From Sphingomonadales bacterium (GTDB taxonomy: Bacteria; Pseudomonadota; Alphaproteobacteria; Sphingomonadales; Sphingomonadaceae), in assembly GCA_027489295.1 (NCBI GenBank), contig JAIYAA010000368.1:1-23015 (forward strand): a stretch of 23,015 nucleotides of DNA. The letters run 5' to 3'. This document shows, piece after piece, positions 10,488 to 18,018 of this stretch. A program made the position numbers and the translations under genes. Under the pieces are notes generated by a model, which did not search any database, had not been told where the DNA came from, and saw nothing but the letters and a program-made list of their open reading frames with translations. Position 1 is the first letter of the stretch, and each line of letters begins with the position of its first letter.

Positions 10488-10864
10488 TGAGCAAGCAGGC
10501 AGCCCCCCGCAAGGTCGGCGACAAGGAAGCCCTTGCCGTCGCCACGCAGATCCGTGGTTCGGCCCAGAAGCTGAACCTGGTCGCCGGTCTCATCCGCGGC
10601 CGCACTGCGGCTGAAGCGATGAACATCCTCGCCTTCTCGAAGAAGGCGATGGCGGTCGATGCGCGCAAGGTGCTGGCTTCGGCCATCGCCAATGCCGAGA
10701 ACAACCATAACCTCGATGTCGACGCGCTCGTCGTCCACGAGGCTTCGGTCGGCAAGTCGATCACGATGAAGCGCTTCGCGACGCGCGGCCGTGGCAAGTC
10801 CACCCGCATCCTGAAGCCGTTCAGCCGTCTGCGCATCGTCGTGCGCGAGCAGGAAGAAGCATAA
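10487..10864 (+). CDS. rplV: 50S ribosomal protein L22 (uL22), 125 aa
   Basis: L22 spans the large subunit and its beta-hairpin lines the exit tunnel beside L4, where macrolide-resistance changes occur. The core [35 protein letters not shown] leads into a helical region and then the hairpin ([26 protein letters not shown]). The protein is 125 residues, a little longer than in E. coli (110), with the extra at the N-terminus ([17 protein letters not shown]). It overlaps both neighbours by a single base. Confidence 0.97.
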   Translation: MSKQAAPRKVGDKEALAVATQIRGSAQKLNLVAGLIRGRTAAEAMNILAFSKKAMAVDARKVLASAIANAENNHNLDVDALVVHEASVGKSITMKRFATRGRGKSTRILKPFSRLRIVVREQEEA

Positions 10865-11574
10865 TGGGTCAGAAGAGCAATCCCATCGGTCTGCGCCTGC
10901 AGATCAACCGCACCTGGGACAGCCGCTGGTTCGCGGAAGGCGCCGATTACGGTCGGCTCCTTCTCGAGGACCTCAAGATCCGCAAGTTCATCGTCAAGAC
11001 GCTGCCGCAGGCCGCGATCTCGAAGGTGGTCATCGAGCGTCCGGCCAAGCTGTGCCGCATCTCGATCTTCGCGGCACGCCCCGGCGTGATCATCGGCAAG
11101 AAGGGCGCGGACATCGAGAAGCTTCGCAAGAAGCTGGGCGAGATGACCTCGTCCGACGTCTCGCTCAACATCGTCGAGATCCGCAAGCCGGAAGTCGATG
11201 CGAAGCTCGTCGCGCAGGGCGTGGCGGACCAGCTGGAGCGCCGTATCGCGTTCCGTCGTGCGATGAAGCGCGCGGTGCAGTCTGCACTCCGCCTCGGCGC
11301 CGAGGGCATTCGTATCACCTGCGCCGGCCGTCTGGGCGGCGCGGAAATCGCTCGCACCGAATGGTACCGTGAAGGCCGCGTTCCGCTGCACACGCTGCGC
11401 GCGAACGTCGACTATGCCGAGGCCGAAGCCCACACCGCCTATGGCGTGTGCGGCGTGAAGGTCTGGATCTTCAAGGGCGAAATCCTCGGTCACGATCCGA
11501 TGGCGCAGGACCGGCTGAACCTCGAGGCACAGACCTCGGGCGTACGTCCGTCGCGCGACGATCATCGCCGCTAA
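10864..11574 (+). CDS. rpsC: 30S ribosomal protein S3 (uS3), 236 aa
   Basis: S3 forms part of the mRNA entry channel and contributes to ribosomal helicase activity. [23 protein letters not shown] is the canonical start. A type II KH domain holds the GxxG-like [20 protein letters not shown], and the C-terminal domain shows [33 protein letters not shown]. Length is normal (E. coli 233). The ATG overlaps the rplV stop by one base, and rplP follows after 16 bases with its own AAGGACTAGGA ribosome binding site. Confidence 0.98.
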   Translation: MGQKSNPIGLRLQINRTWDSRWFAEGADYGRLLLEDLKIRKFIVKTLPQAAISKVVIERPAKLCRISIFAARPGVIIGKKGADIEKLRKKLGEMTSSDVSLNIVEIRKPEVDAKLVAQGVADQLERRIAFRRAMKRAVQSALRLGAEGIRITCAGRLGGAEIARTEWYREGRVPLHTLRANVDYAEAEAHTAYGVCGVKVWIFKGEILGHDPMAQDRLNLEAQTSGVRPSRDDHRR

Positions 11575-11590
11575 GGACTAGGACAGAACA

Positions 11591-12022
11591 ATGCTGCAAC
11601 CGAAGCGCACCAAGTTCCGTAAGGCCTTCAAGGGCCGCATCCATGGCGAAGCCAAGGGTGGCACGGCGCTCAACTTCGGCTCCTATGGCCTGAAGGCGAT
11701 GGAGCCCGAGCGGATCACCGCGCGCCAGATCGAGGCGGCTCGCCGCGCGATCACGCGTCACATCAAGCGTCAGGGTCGTCTCTGGATCCGCATCTTCCCG
11801 GACGTTCCCGTCTCGTCGAAGCCTGCTGAAGTCCGCATGGGCTCGGGCAAGGGTTCGCCGGAGTTCTGGGTCGCCCGCGTCAAGCCCGGCCGCATCCTGT
11901 TCGAGCTGGACGGCGTTCCCGGCCCGCTCGCGGCGGAAGCGTTCGAGCGCGCTGCGATGAAGCTGCCGATCAAGACCAAGGTCGTCGCCCGCCTCGGCGA
12001 CACGACGCACCTGGAGGGCTGA
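11591..12022 (+). CDS. rplP: 50S ribosomal protein L16 (uL16), 143 aa
   Basis: L16 stabilises A- and P-site tRNA at the peptidyl transferase centre. It begins [19 protein letters not shown], carries [21 protein letters not shown], and then the tRNA-contacting loop [15 protein letters not shown]. Arg82 in that loop corresponds to the arginine that the 2OG oxygenase YcfD/RoxA hydroxylates in E. coli. That is of interest because a 2OG oxygenase is encoded upstream, although the one here looks prolyl hydroxylase-like rather than a JmjC-type RoxA. Length is close to E. coli (136). rpmC follows after 5 bases. Confidence 0.98.
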   Translation: MLQPKRTKFRKAFKGRIHGEAKGGTALNFGSYGLKAMEPERITARQIEAARRAITRHIKRQGRLWIRIFPDVPVSSKPAEVRMGSGKGSPEFWVARVKPGRILFELDGVPGPLAAEAFERAAMKLPIKTKVVARLGDTTHLEG

Positions 12023-12027
12023 GAGAA

Positions 12028-12231
12028 ATGACCAAGGCAACCGACTTTCGGGCCAACACCGACGACCAGCTCTCCGAGCAGCTGGGCAACCTGAAGCGCG
12101 AGCAGTTCAACCTGCGCTTCCAGGCCGCCACGAGCCAGCTCGAGAAGCCGACCCGCGTGCGGGAAGTGCGTCGCGACATCGCCCGTATCAAGACGCTGCA
12201 GAACGAGCGCTCGCGCTCGACTGCCAAGTAA
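12028..12231 (+). CDS. rpmC: 50S ribosomal protein L29 (uL29), 67 aa
   Basis: L29 is a small two-helix protein beside L23 at the tunnel exit. The translation shows the family signature in order: an N-terminal [21 protein letters not shown], a short turn with [22 protein letters not shown], and a polar C-terminal tail. Its length (67) fits the family (63 in E. coli). The ribosome binding site GAGAGAA overlaps the end of rplP, and the gap to rpsQ is 13 bases holding AAGAGGA. Confidence 0.96.
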   Translation: MTKATDFRANTDDQLSEQLGNLKREQFNLRFQAATSQLEKPTRVREVRRDIARIKTLQNERSRSTAK

Positions 12232-12244
12232 GAGGACCGAGACC

Positions 12245-12511
12245 ATGCCGAAGCGCGTGCTGACCGGAAATGTCGTCTCGGATAAGGGCGACAAGACCGT
12301 GGTGGTTCTGGTGGAGCGTAAGGTGAAGCACCCGCTCTACGGGAAGATCATCCGCCGCTCGAAGAAGTACCACGCCCATGACGAGGCGAATGAGTACAAG
12401 GCCGGCGAGACCGTGCGCATCGAAGAGACTGCGCCGATCTCCAAGCTGAAGACCTGGAAGGTGATCGGGCGGGTCGATACCCACGCGACGCCGAACACGG
12501 TCGACGCATAA
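12245..12511 (+). CDS. rpsQ: 30S ribosomal protein S17 (uS17), 88 aa
   Basis: S17 is an OB-fold primary binder of 16S rRNA in the 30S body. [49 protein letters not shown] is diagnostic, followed by [21 protein letters not shown]. The 88 residues match the usual size (84 in E. coli) with a short extra tail. It is the last gene of the S10 run: the next 142 bases are non-coding and separate it from rplN, the first spc gene. Confidence 0.97.
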   Translation: MPKRVLTGNVVSDKGDKTVVVLVERKVKHPLYGKIIRRSKKYHAHDEANEYKAGETVRIEETAPISKLKTWKVIGRVDTHATPNTVDA

Positions 12512-12526
12512 TCGTCATCTCCGCTC

Positions 12527-12555
12527 TTGCGGAGAACTCAAGTTGCGGTCATAGG
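12527..12555 (+). promoter_or_regulatory. Possible spc promoter upstream of rplN
   Basis: TTGCGG at 12527-12532, a 17-base spacer, and CATAGG at 12550-12555. The -10 is a poor match. The candidate overlaps a 7-bp hairpin (TCTCCGC/GCGGAGA, 12518-12535). A promoter at the S10-spc boundary is expected from E. coli, but this one is only suggestive. Confidence 0.3.
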
Positions 12556-12569
12556 CCGCCGCTTTGGTG

Positions 12570-12594
12570 CCCCGGCCGGAAGGCCGGGGTGACG
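12570..12594. repeat. Degenerate REP-like hairpin in the rpsQ-rplN spacer
   Basis: CCCCGGCC and GGCCGGGG form an 8-bp stem with a GGAA (GNRA-type) loop, followed by TGACG. The right arm CCGGGGTGACG is identical to the arm of the REP doublet at 20693-20703, so this looks like a single REP unit. It lies about 60 bases before the rplN start. Confidence 0.5.
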
Positions 12595-12653
12595 CATTAG
12601 AAACGGAACCACCGGGCGCGTCCCGGCAGGCCAAACGAGAAGGAACCGGATCG

Positions 12654-13022
12654 ATGATCCAGATGCAGTCCAATCTCGACGTCGCTGACAACAGCGGCGC
12701 GAAGCGGGTGCAGTGCATCAAGGTGCTGGGCGGGTCGAAGCGTCGCTTCGCCGGCGTGGGCGACGTCATCGTCGTCAGCATCAAGGAAGCCGCCCCCCGC
12801 GGCAAGGTTAAGAAGGGCGACGTCCACCGCGCGGTTATCGTCCGCACGGCGAAGGACATTCGCCGCACCGACGGCTCGGTGATCCGTTTCGACGGTAACG
12901 CCGCCGTGCTGGTCAACAAGAACGAGGAGCCGATCGGCACCCGTATCTTTGGCCCGGTGGTCCGCGAGCTCCGCTCGAAGGGCTTCATGAAGATCATTTC
13001 GCTCGCCCCCGAGGTGCTGTGA
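12654..13022 (+). CDS. rplN: 50S ribosomal protein L14 (uL14), 122 aa
   Basis: L14 forms an intersubunit bridge and is where the silencing factor RsfS binds. [37 protein letters not shown] starts at the ATG at 12654 behind AGAAGGA; an in-frame upstream codon at 12564 would add 30 residues of no family resemblance across the REP-like hairpin, so I reject it. The rest ([27 protein letters not shown], then [28 protein letters not shown]) is standard, and 122 residues is typical. The stop TGA shares one base with the rplX ATG. Confidence 0.98.
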   Translation: MIQMQSNLDVADNSGAKRVQCIKVLGGSKRRFAGVGDVIVVSIKEAAPRGKVKKGDVHRAVIVRTAKDIRRTDGSVIRFDGNAAVLVNKNEEPIGTRIFGPVVRELRSKGFMKIISLAPEVL

Positions 13023-13339
13023 TGGCTGCTGCCAAGATCAAGAAGGGCGACAAGGTCGTAATCCTGTCCGGCAAGGACAAGGGCAAGACCGGTGAAGTCG
13101 TCAAGTCGCTGCCGAAGGACGACAAGGTCGTCGTTTCCGGCGTGAACATCGCCGTTCGCCACAAGAAGCCGACCCAGGGCGACCCCCAGGGTGGCCTGGT
13201 GCGCATCGAAGCGCCGCTGCATGTCTCGAAGGTCGCGCACGTGACCGCCGACGGCAAAGCGACGCGCGTTCGCTTCGAAACCCGCGACGGCAAGAAGGTT
13301 CGCGTCGCCGTCAAGACCGGGGAGGTCATCAATGGCTGA
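13022..13339 (+). CDS. rplX: 50S ribosomal protein L24 (uL24), 105 aa
   Basis: L24 is an assembly initiator of the large subunit with an SH3-like KOW domain. The KOW motif reads [22 protein letters not shown] near the N-terminus, followed by [23 protein letters not shown] and a beta-rich C-terminal part. I choose the ATG at 13022, which overlaps the L14 stop by one base, rather than the GTG just before it at 13019. Length matches E. coli (104). The end overlaps rplE by 8 bases, and GGAGG within rplX serves rplE. Confidence 0.97.
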   Translation: MAAAKIKKGDKVVILSGKDKGKTGEVVKSLPKDDKVVVSGVNIAVRHKKPTQGDPQGGLVRIEAPLHVSKVAHVTADGKATRVRFETRDGKKVRVAVKTGEVING

Positions 13340-13913
13340 TACCTACACGCCCCGCCTGCGTAAGCTCTATGACGAGCAGATCGCCAAGGCGATGACCGAG
13401 AAGTTCGGTTACAAGAACGTCATGGAAGTTCCGCGCATCGACAAGATCGTGCTGAACATGGGCGTTGGCGAAGCAACCCAGGACAAGAAGAAGGTCGAGC
13501 AGGCCGCTTCTGAAATGGAACTGATCGCCGGCCAGAAGCCCGTCGTGACGAAGGCGAAGAAGTCGATCGCGCAGTTCAAGCTGCGTGAGGGCATGCCGAT
13601 CGGTGCGAAGGTTACCCTTCGCCGTGAGCGCATGTATGAGTTCCTCGATCGTTTCATCACGATCGCGCTCCCCCGCGTCCGCGACTTCCGCGGCCTGAAC
13701 CCGAAGTCGTTCGATGGTCGTGGCAACTATGCCTGCGGCCTGAAGGAACAGCTCGTGTTCCCCGAAATCAGCTATGACCGGATCGACAAGATCCGCGGCA
13801 TGGACGTGATCGTTACCACCACTGCCAAGACGGATGACGAGGCTCGCGAGCTTCTCCGTCTCTTCGGTTTCCCGTTCCCGCTTGCGGACGGCGAAACGAA
13901 GCAGGCGGCGTAA
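13332..13913 (+). CDS. rplE: 50S ribosomal protein L5 (uL5), 193 aa
   Basis: L5 binds 5S rRNA in the central protuberance and touches P-site tRNA. The conserved [21 protein letters not shown], the [32 protein letters not shown] segment, and [30 protein letters not shown] are all present. At 193 residues it exceeds the E. coli protein (179), with short extensions at both ends ([15 protein letters not shown] and ADGETKQAA). Start overlaps rplX by 8 bases. rpsN follows after 19 bases. Confidence 0.98.
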   Translation: MADTYTPRLRKLYDEQIAKAMTEKFGYKNVMEVPRIDKIVLNMGVGEATQDKKKVEQAASEMELIAGQKPVVTKAKKSIAQFKLREGMPIGAKVTLRRERMYEFLDRFITIALPRVRDFRGLNPKSFDGRGNYACGLKEQLVFPEISYDRIDKIRGMDVIVTTTAKTDDEARELLRLFGFPFPLADGETKQAA

Positions 13914-13932
13914 GGAAGGAAGAACTTAAGTC

Positions 13933-14238
13933 ATGGCGAAACTGAGTTCGATCAACAAGAACGAGCGTCGCAAGCAGCTGGTGAAGAAGTACGCCGGCAA
14001 GTACGCGAAGCTCAAGGCGATTGCGAACGACGAAAGCCTGGATGAGACCGAGCGTCTCATCGCACGGCTCAAGATGGCCGAGATTCCCCGCAACGGGAAC
14101 CCGACCCGCATTCGCAACCGGTGTGAGCTGACGGGTCGTCCCCGCGCTTATTACCGCAAGTTCCGTCTCGCACGTGTCATGCTGCGCGATCTGGCCAACA
14201 AGGGCCTGATCCCGGGTGTCACGAAGTCGAGCTGGTAA
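13933..14238 (+). CDS. rpsN: 30S ribosomal protein S14 (uS14), zinc-free form, 101 aa
   Basis: S14 completes the 30S head next to S10 and S19. This is the long zinc-independent form: 101 residues with a single Cys ([11 protein letters not shown]) and no CxxC pairs. Landmarks are [36 protein letters not shown] and [24 protein letters not shown]. The ATG at 13933 follows GGAAGGAAGAA. It lies 19 bases after rplE and 12 before rpsH. Confidence 0.98.
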   Translation: MAKLSSINKNERRKQLVKKYAGKYAKLKAIANDESLDETERLIARLKMAEIPRNGNPTRIRNRCELTGRPRAYYRKFRLARVMLRDLANKGLIPGVTKSSW

Positions 14239-14250
14239 AGGACACGCAAG

Positions 14251-14646
14251 ATGGCAGTGACCGATCCCCTGGGTGACATGCTCACCCGCATCCGCAACGG
14301 TCAGCGCGCGCGCAAGGACTCTGTCCTGACGCCGGCGTCGAAGTTGCGTGTCCGTGTCCTCGACGTGCTTCAGCGCGAGGGCTATATCCGTGGTTACAGC
14401 GAAGAGCAGATGGGCCCCGCGGCCGGCATCCGCATCGAGCTGAAGTATTTCGAGGGTCAGCCGGCGATCAAGCACGTCGCGCGCATCTCGAAGCCGGGCC
14501 GCCGTGTCTATTCGGGTTCGCAGGAGCTTCCGCGCGTCCGTAACGGCCTCGGCATCACGATCGTCTCGACGCCTCGCGGCGTTCTGTCCGACGCCGAAGC
14601 GCGCGAACAGAATGTCGGCGGCGAAGTGCTCGCGGAGGTGTTCTGA
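14251..14646 (+). CDS. rpsH: 30S ribosomal protein S8 (uS8), 131 aa
   Basis: S8 is a primary 16S rRNA binder and, in E. coli, the repressor of the spc operon, acting on an RNA site near rpl[47 protein letters not shown] and the C-terminal [47 protein letters not shown] leave no doubt. The length of 131 is standard. The stop TGA shares one base with the rplF ATG. I did not find an obvious mimic of the S8 rRNA site in the rplX-rplE region. Confidence 0.98.
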   Translation: MAVTDPLGDMLTRIRNGQRARKDSVLTPASKLRVRVLDVLQREGYIRGYSEEQMGPAAGIRIELKYFEGQPAIKHVARISKPGRRVYSGSQELPRVRNGLGITIVSTPRGVLSDAEAREQNVGGEVLAEVF

Positions 14647-15179
14647 TGAGCCGCATCGGTAAGAAGCCGGTTCCCGTCCCTGCGGGCGTGACGGCGACCG
14701 TCGAAGCCGGTCAGATCTCGGTGAAGGGGCCCAAGGGCACCCTCACCATGCCGCTGGCCGACGACATCAAGTACGAAGTGACCGATGGCGGCATTTCGGT
14801 GCAGCCGGCGAACGAGACCAAGCGCGCGCGTGCCTTCTGGGGCATGCAGCGTACCCTGGTGCAGAACCTCGTCACCGGCGTGACCACCGGCTTCTCCAAG
14901 AAGCTGCTGATCACCGGCGTGGGCTACCGCGCTGCTTCGCAGGGCAAGGTCCTGAAGCTGCAGCTCGGCTATTCGCACGACGTCAACTTCGACATCCCGG
15001 AAGGGATCGAGATCAAGACGCCGGATCAGACCACGGTCGAGATCTCGGGCATCGACAAGCAGAAGGTCGGCCAGGTGGCCGCGGAAATCCGCCGTTGGCG
15101 CAAGCCGGAGCCCTATAAGGGCAAGGGCATCAAGTACGATGGCGAATTCATCTTCCGCAAGGAAGGGAAGAAGAAGTGA
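14646..15179 (+). CDS. rplF: 50S ribosomal protein L6 (uL6), 177 aa
   Basis: L6 is an elongated two-domain protein near the factor-binding stalk and the sarcin-ricin loop. [31 protein letters not shown] opens domain 1. Domain 2 contains [25 protein letters not shown] and the conserved [30 protein letters not shown]. Length equals the E. coli protein (177). Its TGA overlaps the GTG start of rplR by 4 bases. Confidence 0.98.
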   Translation: MSRIGKKPVPVPAGVTATVEAGQISVKGPKGTLTMPLADDIKYEVTDGGISVQPANETKRARAFWGMQRTLVQNLVTGVTTGFSKKLLITGVGYRAASQGKVLKLQLGYSHDVNFDIPEGIEIKTPDQTTVEISGIDKQKVGQVAAEIRRWRKPEPYKGKGIKYDGEFIFRKEGKKK

Positions 15180-15538
15180 TCAGCACCAAGGGTCTTTCGC
15201 TTTTCGAAAAGCGTCGTCGCCGCAACCGTACCGCGCTGCGTGCGCGGGCTGGTGGCCGTCCTCGTCTGTCGATCCATCGCTCGGGCAAGCACATCTATGC
15301 CCAGGTGATCGACGACGCTGCGGGTCGCACCGTCGCCTCGGCTTCCACGCTCGAGAAGGACGTGCGTGGCCAGACCGGCGCCACGATCGCCGCGGCACAG
15401 GAAGTGGGCAAGCGCGTTGCCGAGGCAGCCAAGGCCGCCGGCATCACCCAGGTCGTCTTCGACCGCGGTGGCTTCCTCTACCATGGTCGCGTCAAGGCGC
15501 TGGCGGATGCCGCGCGTGAGAGCGGATTGGAGTTCTAA
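15176..15538 (+). CDS. rplR: 50S ribosomal protein L18 (uL18), 120 aa
   Basis: L18 binds 5S rRNA together with L5. [41 protein letters not shown] and the C-terminal [27 protein letters not shown] are diagnostic. The start is GTG at 15176, inside the GTGA overlap with rplF; AAGGAAGGGAAG just upstream, within rplF, serves as ribosome binding site. 120 residues is standard. rpsE starts 2 bases after the stop. Confidence 0.97.
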   Translation: MISTKGLSLFEKRRRRNRTALRARAGGRPRLSIHRSGKHIYAQVIDDAAGRTVASASTLEKDVRGQTGATIAAAQEVGKRVAEAAKAAGITQVVFDRGGFLYHGRVKALADAARESGLEF

Positions 15539-15540
15539 CG

Positions 15541-16281
15541 ATGGCCGATGAAATCAACACGACCGAAGCACCGGTCGAGGCGCAGGACGCCGGCCAGGCG
15601 GCTCCCGACCAGCAGCAGCAGGGTCGTGGTTCGCGTGGCGGCCGTGGCCGTGGCGGCCCGGGCGGCGGCGGTGACAACCGCGGCCGTGGCGGTCGCGATG
15701 GCAACCGTGGTCGTCGCGACGATCGTCGCGGTGGTCCGCAGGACGACGGTGGCGAGGAGCTGATCGAAAAGCTCGTCCACATCAACCGCGTCTCGAAGAC
15801 GGTGAAGGGCGGCAAGCGCTTCGGCTTCGCAGCGCTCGTCGTCGTCGGCGACGGCAAGGGCCGTGTCGGCTTCGGTCATGGCAAGGCGCGCGAAGTGCCG
15901 GAAGCCATCTCGAAGGCGACCGCTTCGGCGAAGAAGGCGATGATCCGCGTTCCGCTGAAGGAAGGCCGCACGCTGCACCATGATGGCAACGGCCATTTCG
16001 GCGCAGGCCGCGTGACCGTCCGTTCGGCGCCGCAGGGTACCGGCATCATCGCCGGCGGCCCGATGCGCGCGATCTTCGAATCGCTCGGCGTTGCCGATGT
16101 GGTGACCAAGTCGGTCGGCACGTCCAACCCGTACAACATGATCCGCGCCACGTTCGAGGCACTGGGTGAGCAGACTTCGCCGAAGTCGGTCGCGCAGCGC
16201 CGTGGCAAGAAGATCGCCGACCTGCTCGGCCGCGGTGGTTCGCAGACCGCCGAGGCGGACGCTGCGGCCGTTACGGAGTAA
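15541..16281 (+). CDS. rpsE: 30S ribosomal protein S5 (uS5) with RG-rich N-terminal tail, 246 aa
   Basis: S5 lies at the mRNA entry channel and affects fidelity and spectinomycin response. The core from about residue 72 is normal: [21 protein letters not shown] (double-stranded RNA-binding domain with the spectinomycin loop), [23 protein letters not shown], and [12 protein letters not shown]. The protein is about 80 residues longer than E. coli S5 (167). Residues 1-27 are acidic/Ala/Gln-rich; residues 28-68 are an RG/RGG tract with eight Arg-Gly pairs and an embedded GGGG. A short Ala/Glu tail also extends the C-terminus. The tract is encoded at about 15622-15744 by varied codons, which argues for selection on the peptide rather than DNA slippage alone. 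It is translated 2 bases after rplR. Confidence 0.97.
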   Translation: MADEINTTEAPVEAQDAGQAAPDQQQQGRGSRGGRGRGGPGGGGDNRGRGGRDGNRGRRDDRRGGPQDDGGEELIEKLVHINRVSKTVKGGKRFGFAALVVVGDGKGRVGFGHGKAREVPEAISKATASAKKAMIRVPLKEGRTLHHDGNGHFGAGRVTVRSAPQGTGIIAGGPMRAIFESLGVADVVTKSVGTSNPYNMIRATFEALGEQTSPKSVAQRRGKKIADLLGRGGSQTAEADAAAVTE

Positions 16282-16287
16282 ACGATC

Positions 16288-16467
16288 ATGGCGAAGATCA
16301 AGATCAAGCAGATCGGCTCGCCGATCCGCCGCACCAAGGATCAGCGCGCAACGCTGATCGGCCTTGGCCTCAACAAGATGCACAAGGTTTCGGAGCTGGA
16401 AGACAGCCCCGAGGTCCGCGGCATGATCCGCAAGCTGCCGCACATGGTCGAGGTGATCGAGGGCTGA
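16288..16467 (+). CDS. rpmD: 50S ribosomal protein L30 (uL30), 59 aa
   Basis: L30 is a small peripheral 50S protein. Translation from the ATG at 16288 gives [20 protein letters not shown], then [20 protein letters not shown] and a C-terminal [16 protein letters not shown], with TGA at 16465-16467. The SPIRR...TLIGLGLNK pattern is the family signature, and 59 residues equals the usual size. It starts 6 bases after rpsE. In most bacteria rplO follows directly; here a terminator and an unrelated gene intervene. Confidence 0.97.
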   Translation: MAKIKIKQIGSPIRRTKDQRATLIGLGLNKMHKVSELEDSPEVRGMIRKLPHMVEVIEG

Positions 16468-16499
16468 GCCTTCGGTTCGCTGAACCTGAGCGACAAATG

Positions 16500-16533
16500 A
16501 AAAGGGCGGTGGGCAACCACCGCCCTTTTTCGT
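16500..16533 (+). terminator. Intrinsic terminator after rpmD
   Basis: AAAGGGCGGTGG (16501-16512) pairs perfectly with CCACCGCCCTTT (16517-16528) around loop GCAA. The T-run continues to 16530 and resumes after CG. This is a strong terminator in the middle of the usual spc operon. Confidence 0.9.
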
Positions 16534-16585
16534 TTAGCGATAACGGCCAGTTGATACCGCAACGTCGGCCGCTAAAGATTGTGCA

Positions 16586-17092
16586 GTGCTATCCCTTGAT
16601 GACCCTCGGTGGAACGAGTTGCAGCATGCTTACGGTAATGCTGTCGATATTCCTGATCTGCTACGCGCGTTGGCTTCGGCCACCGGCCAAAGCGGCAGCT
16701 ATCGCGACGAACCGTGGTTCAGCTTGTGGTCTAGCCTCTGCCACCAGGGCGATGCGTACACCGCGTCCTATGCGGCTGTGCCTCACATCGTGCAGATTGC
16801 GCGGGAAGCTAGCGGTCCCGTGGACTTTGCGTTCTTCCAACTGCCGACCGCTATTGAGGTGGCTCGTCGCACCGGCCGCGGACCTGATATCCCAGAGCCG
16901 TATGCTGATGACTACCATTGGGCGATTGGGCAATTGGTAGAGAATGTGTGTCTCCACCGGAGTGAGGCGTGGGATCAGTCTATGCTTTTGTCGGCAGCTG
17001 CGGCCCAAGCCATCGCCAAGGGGCATGTCGACGTTGCTGAGGCTCTGTTGAACTTGGACGCAGACTGGATTGGCAAGATCAATCGCTGCTAA
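16586..17092 (+). CDS. Hypothetical protein inserted between rpmD and rplO, 168 aa
   Basis: I do not recognise this protein. It starts GTG at 16586 (LSLDDPRWNELQHAYGNAVD), though no good ribosome binding site is visible, so the start is uncertain. It has no signal peptide or membrane segment. It appears mostly helical and contains WFSLWSSLCHQGDAYTASYAAVPHIVQIA; the phrase HQGD...ASYAAVPHIV recalls soluble, HEAT-like helical proteins, some near toxin-immunity loci, but this is an impression only. Codons are visibly more A/T-rich and less biased than those of the ribosomal genes around it. With a terminator immediately upstream and about 177 bases of unassigned sequence downstream, it looks like an insertion into the spc operon. 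It may be a complete gene or a remnant. Confidence 0.55.
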   Translation: MLSLDDPRWNELQHAYGNAVDIPDLLRALASATGQSGSYRDEPWFSLWSSLCHQGDAYTASYAAVPHIVQIAREASGPVDFAFFQLPTAIEVARRTGRGPDIPEPYADDYHWAIGQLVENVCLHRSEAWDQSMLLSAAAAQAIAKGHVDVAEALLNLDADWIGKINRC

Positions 17093-17269
17093 TTCGATTA
17101 AGCCCCTCGCGCGTTTGAACGCGTGCATCGTAAGGGCCGTTGTAGCGGGAATGCACCAGCGGGCGGTTGGGCCACTTGCGCAAACAAGAGTCGACATTCC
17201 CCCCGCTCGCCGCTATGAGCCCGCGCTTCCCATCAACGCGCGACAAAAGCGAAAGCGAGTGCACACATC

Positions 17270-17800
17270 ATGAAGCTGAACGAACTCAACGACAACCAGG
17301 GCGCCCGTCATCGCCGCATGCGCATCGGCCGTGGTATCGGTTCGGGCAAGGGCAAGACCGGCGGCCGCGGCGTCAAGGGTCAGAAGAGCCGCGAAGGCGT
17401 CTCGATCAAGGGCTTCGAAGGCGGCCAGATGCCGCTCCACATGCGTCTGCCGAAGCGTGGCTTCAACAACATCTTCGCCAAGGACTATGCCGAGGTGAAC
17501 CTGGGCGAGATCCAGAAGGCTGTTGACGCCGGCAAGCTGACCGCGACCGACATCGATCACGCCGCGCTGAAGGCCGCTGGCCTGGCCCGTGGCGGCAAGG
17601 ACGGCGTCCGTCTGCTCGGCAAGGGTTCGCTCACCGCGAAGCTGAACTTCACCGTGCAGGGCGTCTCCGCCGGTGCGCGCGAAGCGGTCGAAAAGGCGGG
17701 TGGCTCGGTCACCGTGCCGGAAATCGTTCCGGCCGCCGACAAGCACAAGGCGAAGCACCGCACGGCCCAGGCCGCTGCCAAGGCCGCCAAGCAGGGCTGA
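17270..17800 (+). CDS. rplO: 50S ribosomal protein L15 (uL15), 176 aa
   Basis: L15 is a late-assembly 50S protein with a long basic N-terminal extension threaded into 23S r[44 protein letters not shown] and the [18 protein letters not shown] segment are diagnostic. The globular C-terminal part is followed by an Ala/Lys tail ([15 protein letters not shown]), making it longer than in E. coli (144). The ribosome binding site is weak (AGCGAAAGCGAG about 17247-17258). Because a terminator and a foreign-looking gene lie upstream, this gene needs read-through or a promoter in 17093-17269, where I saw no clear one. Confidence 0.97.
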   Translation: MKLNELNDNQGARHRRMRIGRGIGSGKGKTGGRGVKGQKSREGVSIKGFEGGQMPLHMRLPKRGFNNIFAKDYAEVNLGEIQKAVDAGKLTATDIDHAALKAAGLARGGKDGVRLLGKGSLTAKLNFTVQGVSAGAREAVEKAGGSVTVPEIVPAADKHKAKHRTAQAAAKAAKQG

Positions 17801-17809
17801 CGAAATGCG

Positions 17810-17836
17810 AAGGCGGGGCTCCCAAGGCTCCGCCTT
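17810..17836 (+). terminator. Hairpin after rplO, possible weak terminator
   Basis: AAGGCGGGGCT (17810-17820) pairs with GGCTCCGCCTT (17826-17836), with two wobble pairs and loop CCCAA. Only CCTTCG follows, so termination would be weak. It opens the 218-base rplO-secY spacer. Confidence 0.45.
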
Positions 17837-17892
17837 CCTTCGTGCTGGGCTTGCCCAAAGGCCGTTCTTTCTTCCTCGTCCACAGAAAAACG

Positions 17893-17913
17893 GCCCTTCG
17901 ACAAGCTCAGGGC
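17893..17913. repeat. REP-like palindrome CCCTTCGACAAGCTCAGGG
   Basis: GCCCT at 17893-17897 and AGGGC at 17909-17913 bracket TCGACAAGCTC. I recognise this imperfect palindrome as a dispersed intergenic repeat common in GC-rich proteobacterial genomes. Only this copy is in the window, so its repeat status rests on recognition. Confidence 0.5.
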
Positions 17914-17936
17914 GATCGGGATTCGCGCGACAGGGC

Positions 17937-17965
17937 TTAGACAAGCCGCGCGCAGGCCCTATATG
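17937..17965 (+). promoter_or_regulatory. Promoter of secY-adk
   Basis: TTAGAC at 17937-17942, exactly 17 bases, and TATATG at 17960-17965. It would start near 17972, leaving a leader of about 47 bases before secY. Motifs and spacing are seen; activity is inferred. Confidence 0.6.
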
Positions 17966-18018
17966 CATCCCCGCAGGGCGGGGGAGCGCCCGTCACTTAT
18001 CCGGGACGAAGATACGAA

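Noticed and set aside
12564..12653. Upstream in-frame start for rplN adding 30 residues
   Set aside because: The extra part spans a REP-like hairpin, lacks resemblance to L14, and the ATG at 12654 has a good AGAAGGA ribosome binding site.
17070..17273. A 67-codon frame in the spacer before rplO
   Set aside because: It overlaps the ends of both neighbouring genes, has no ribosome binding site and no recognisable sequence.
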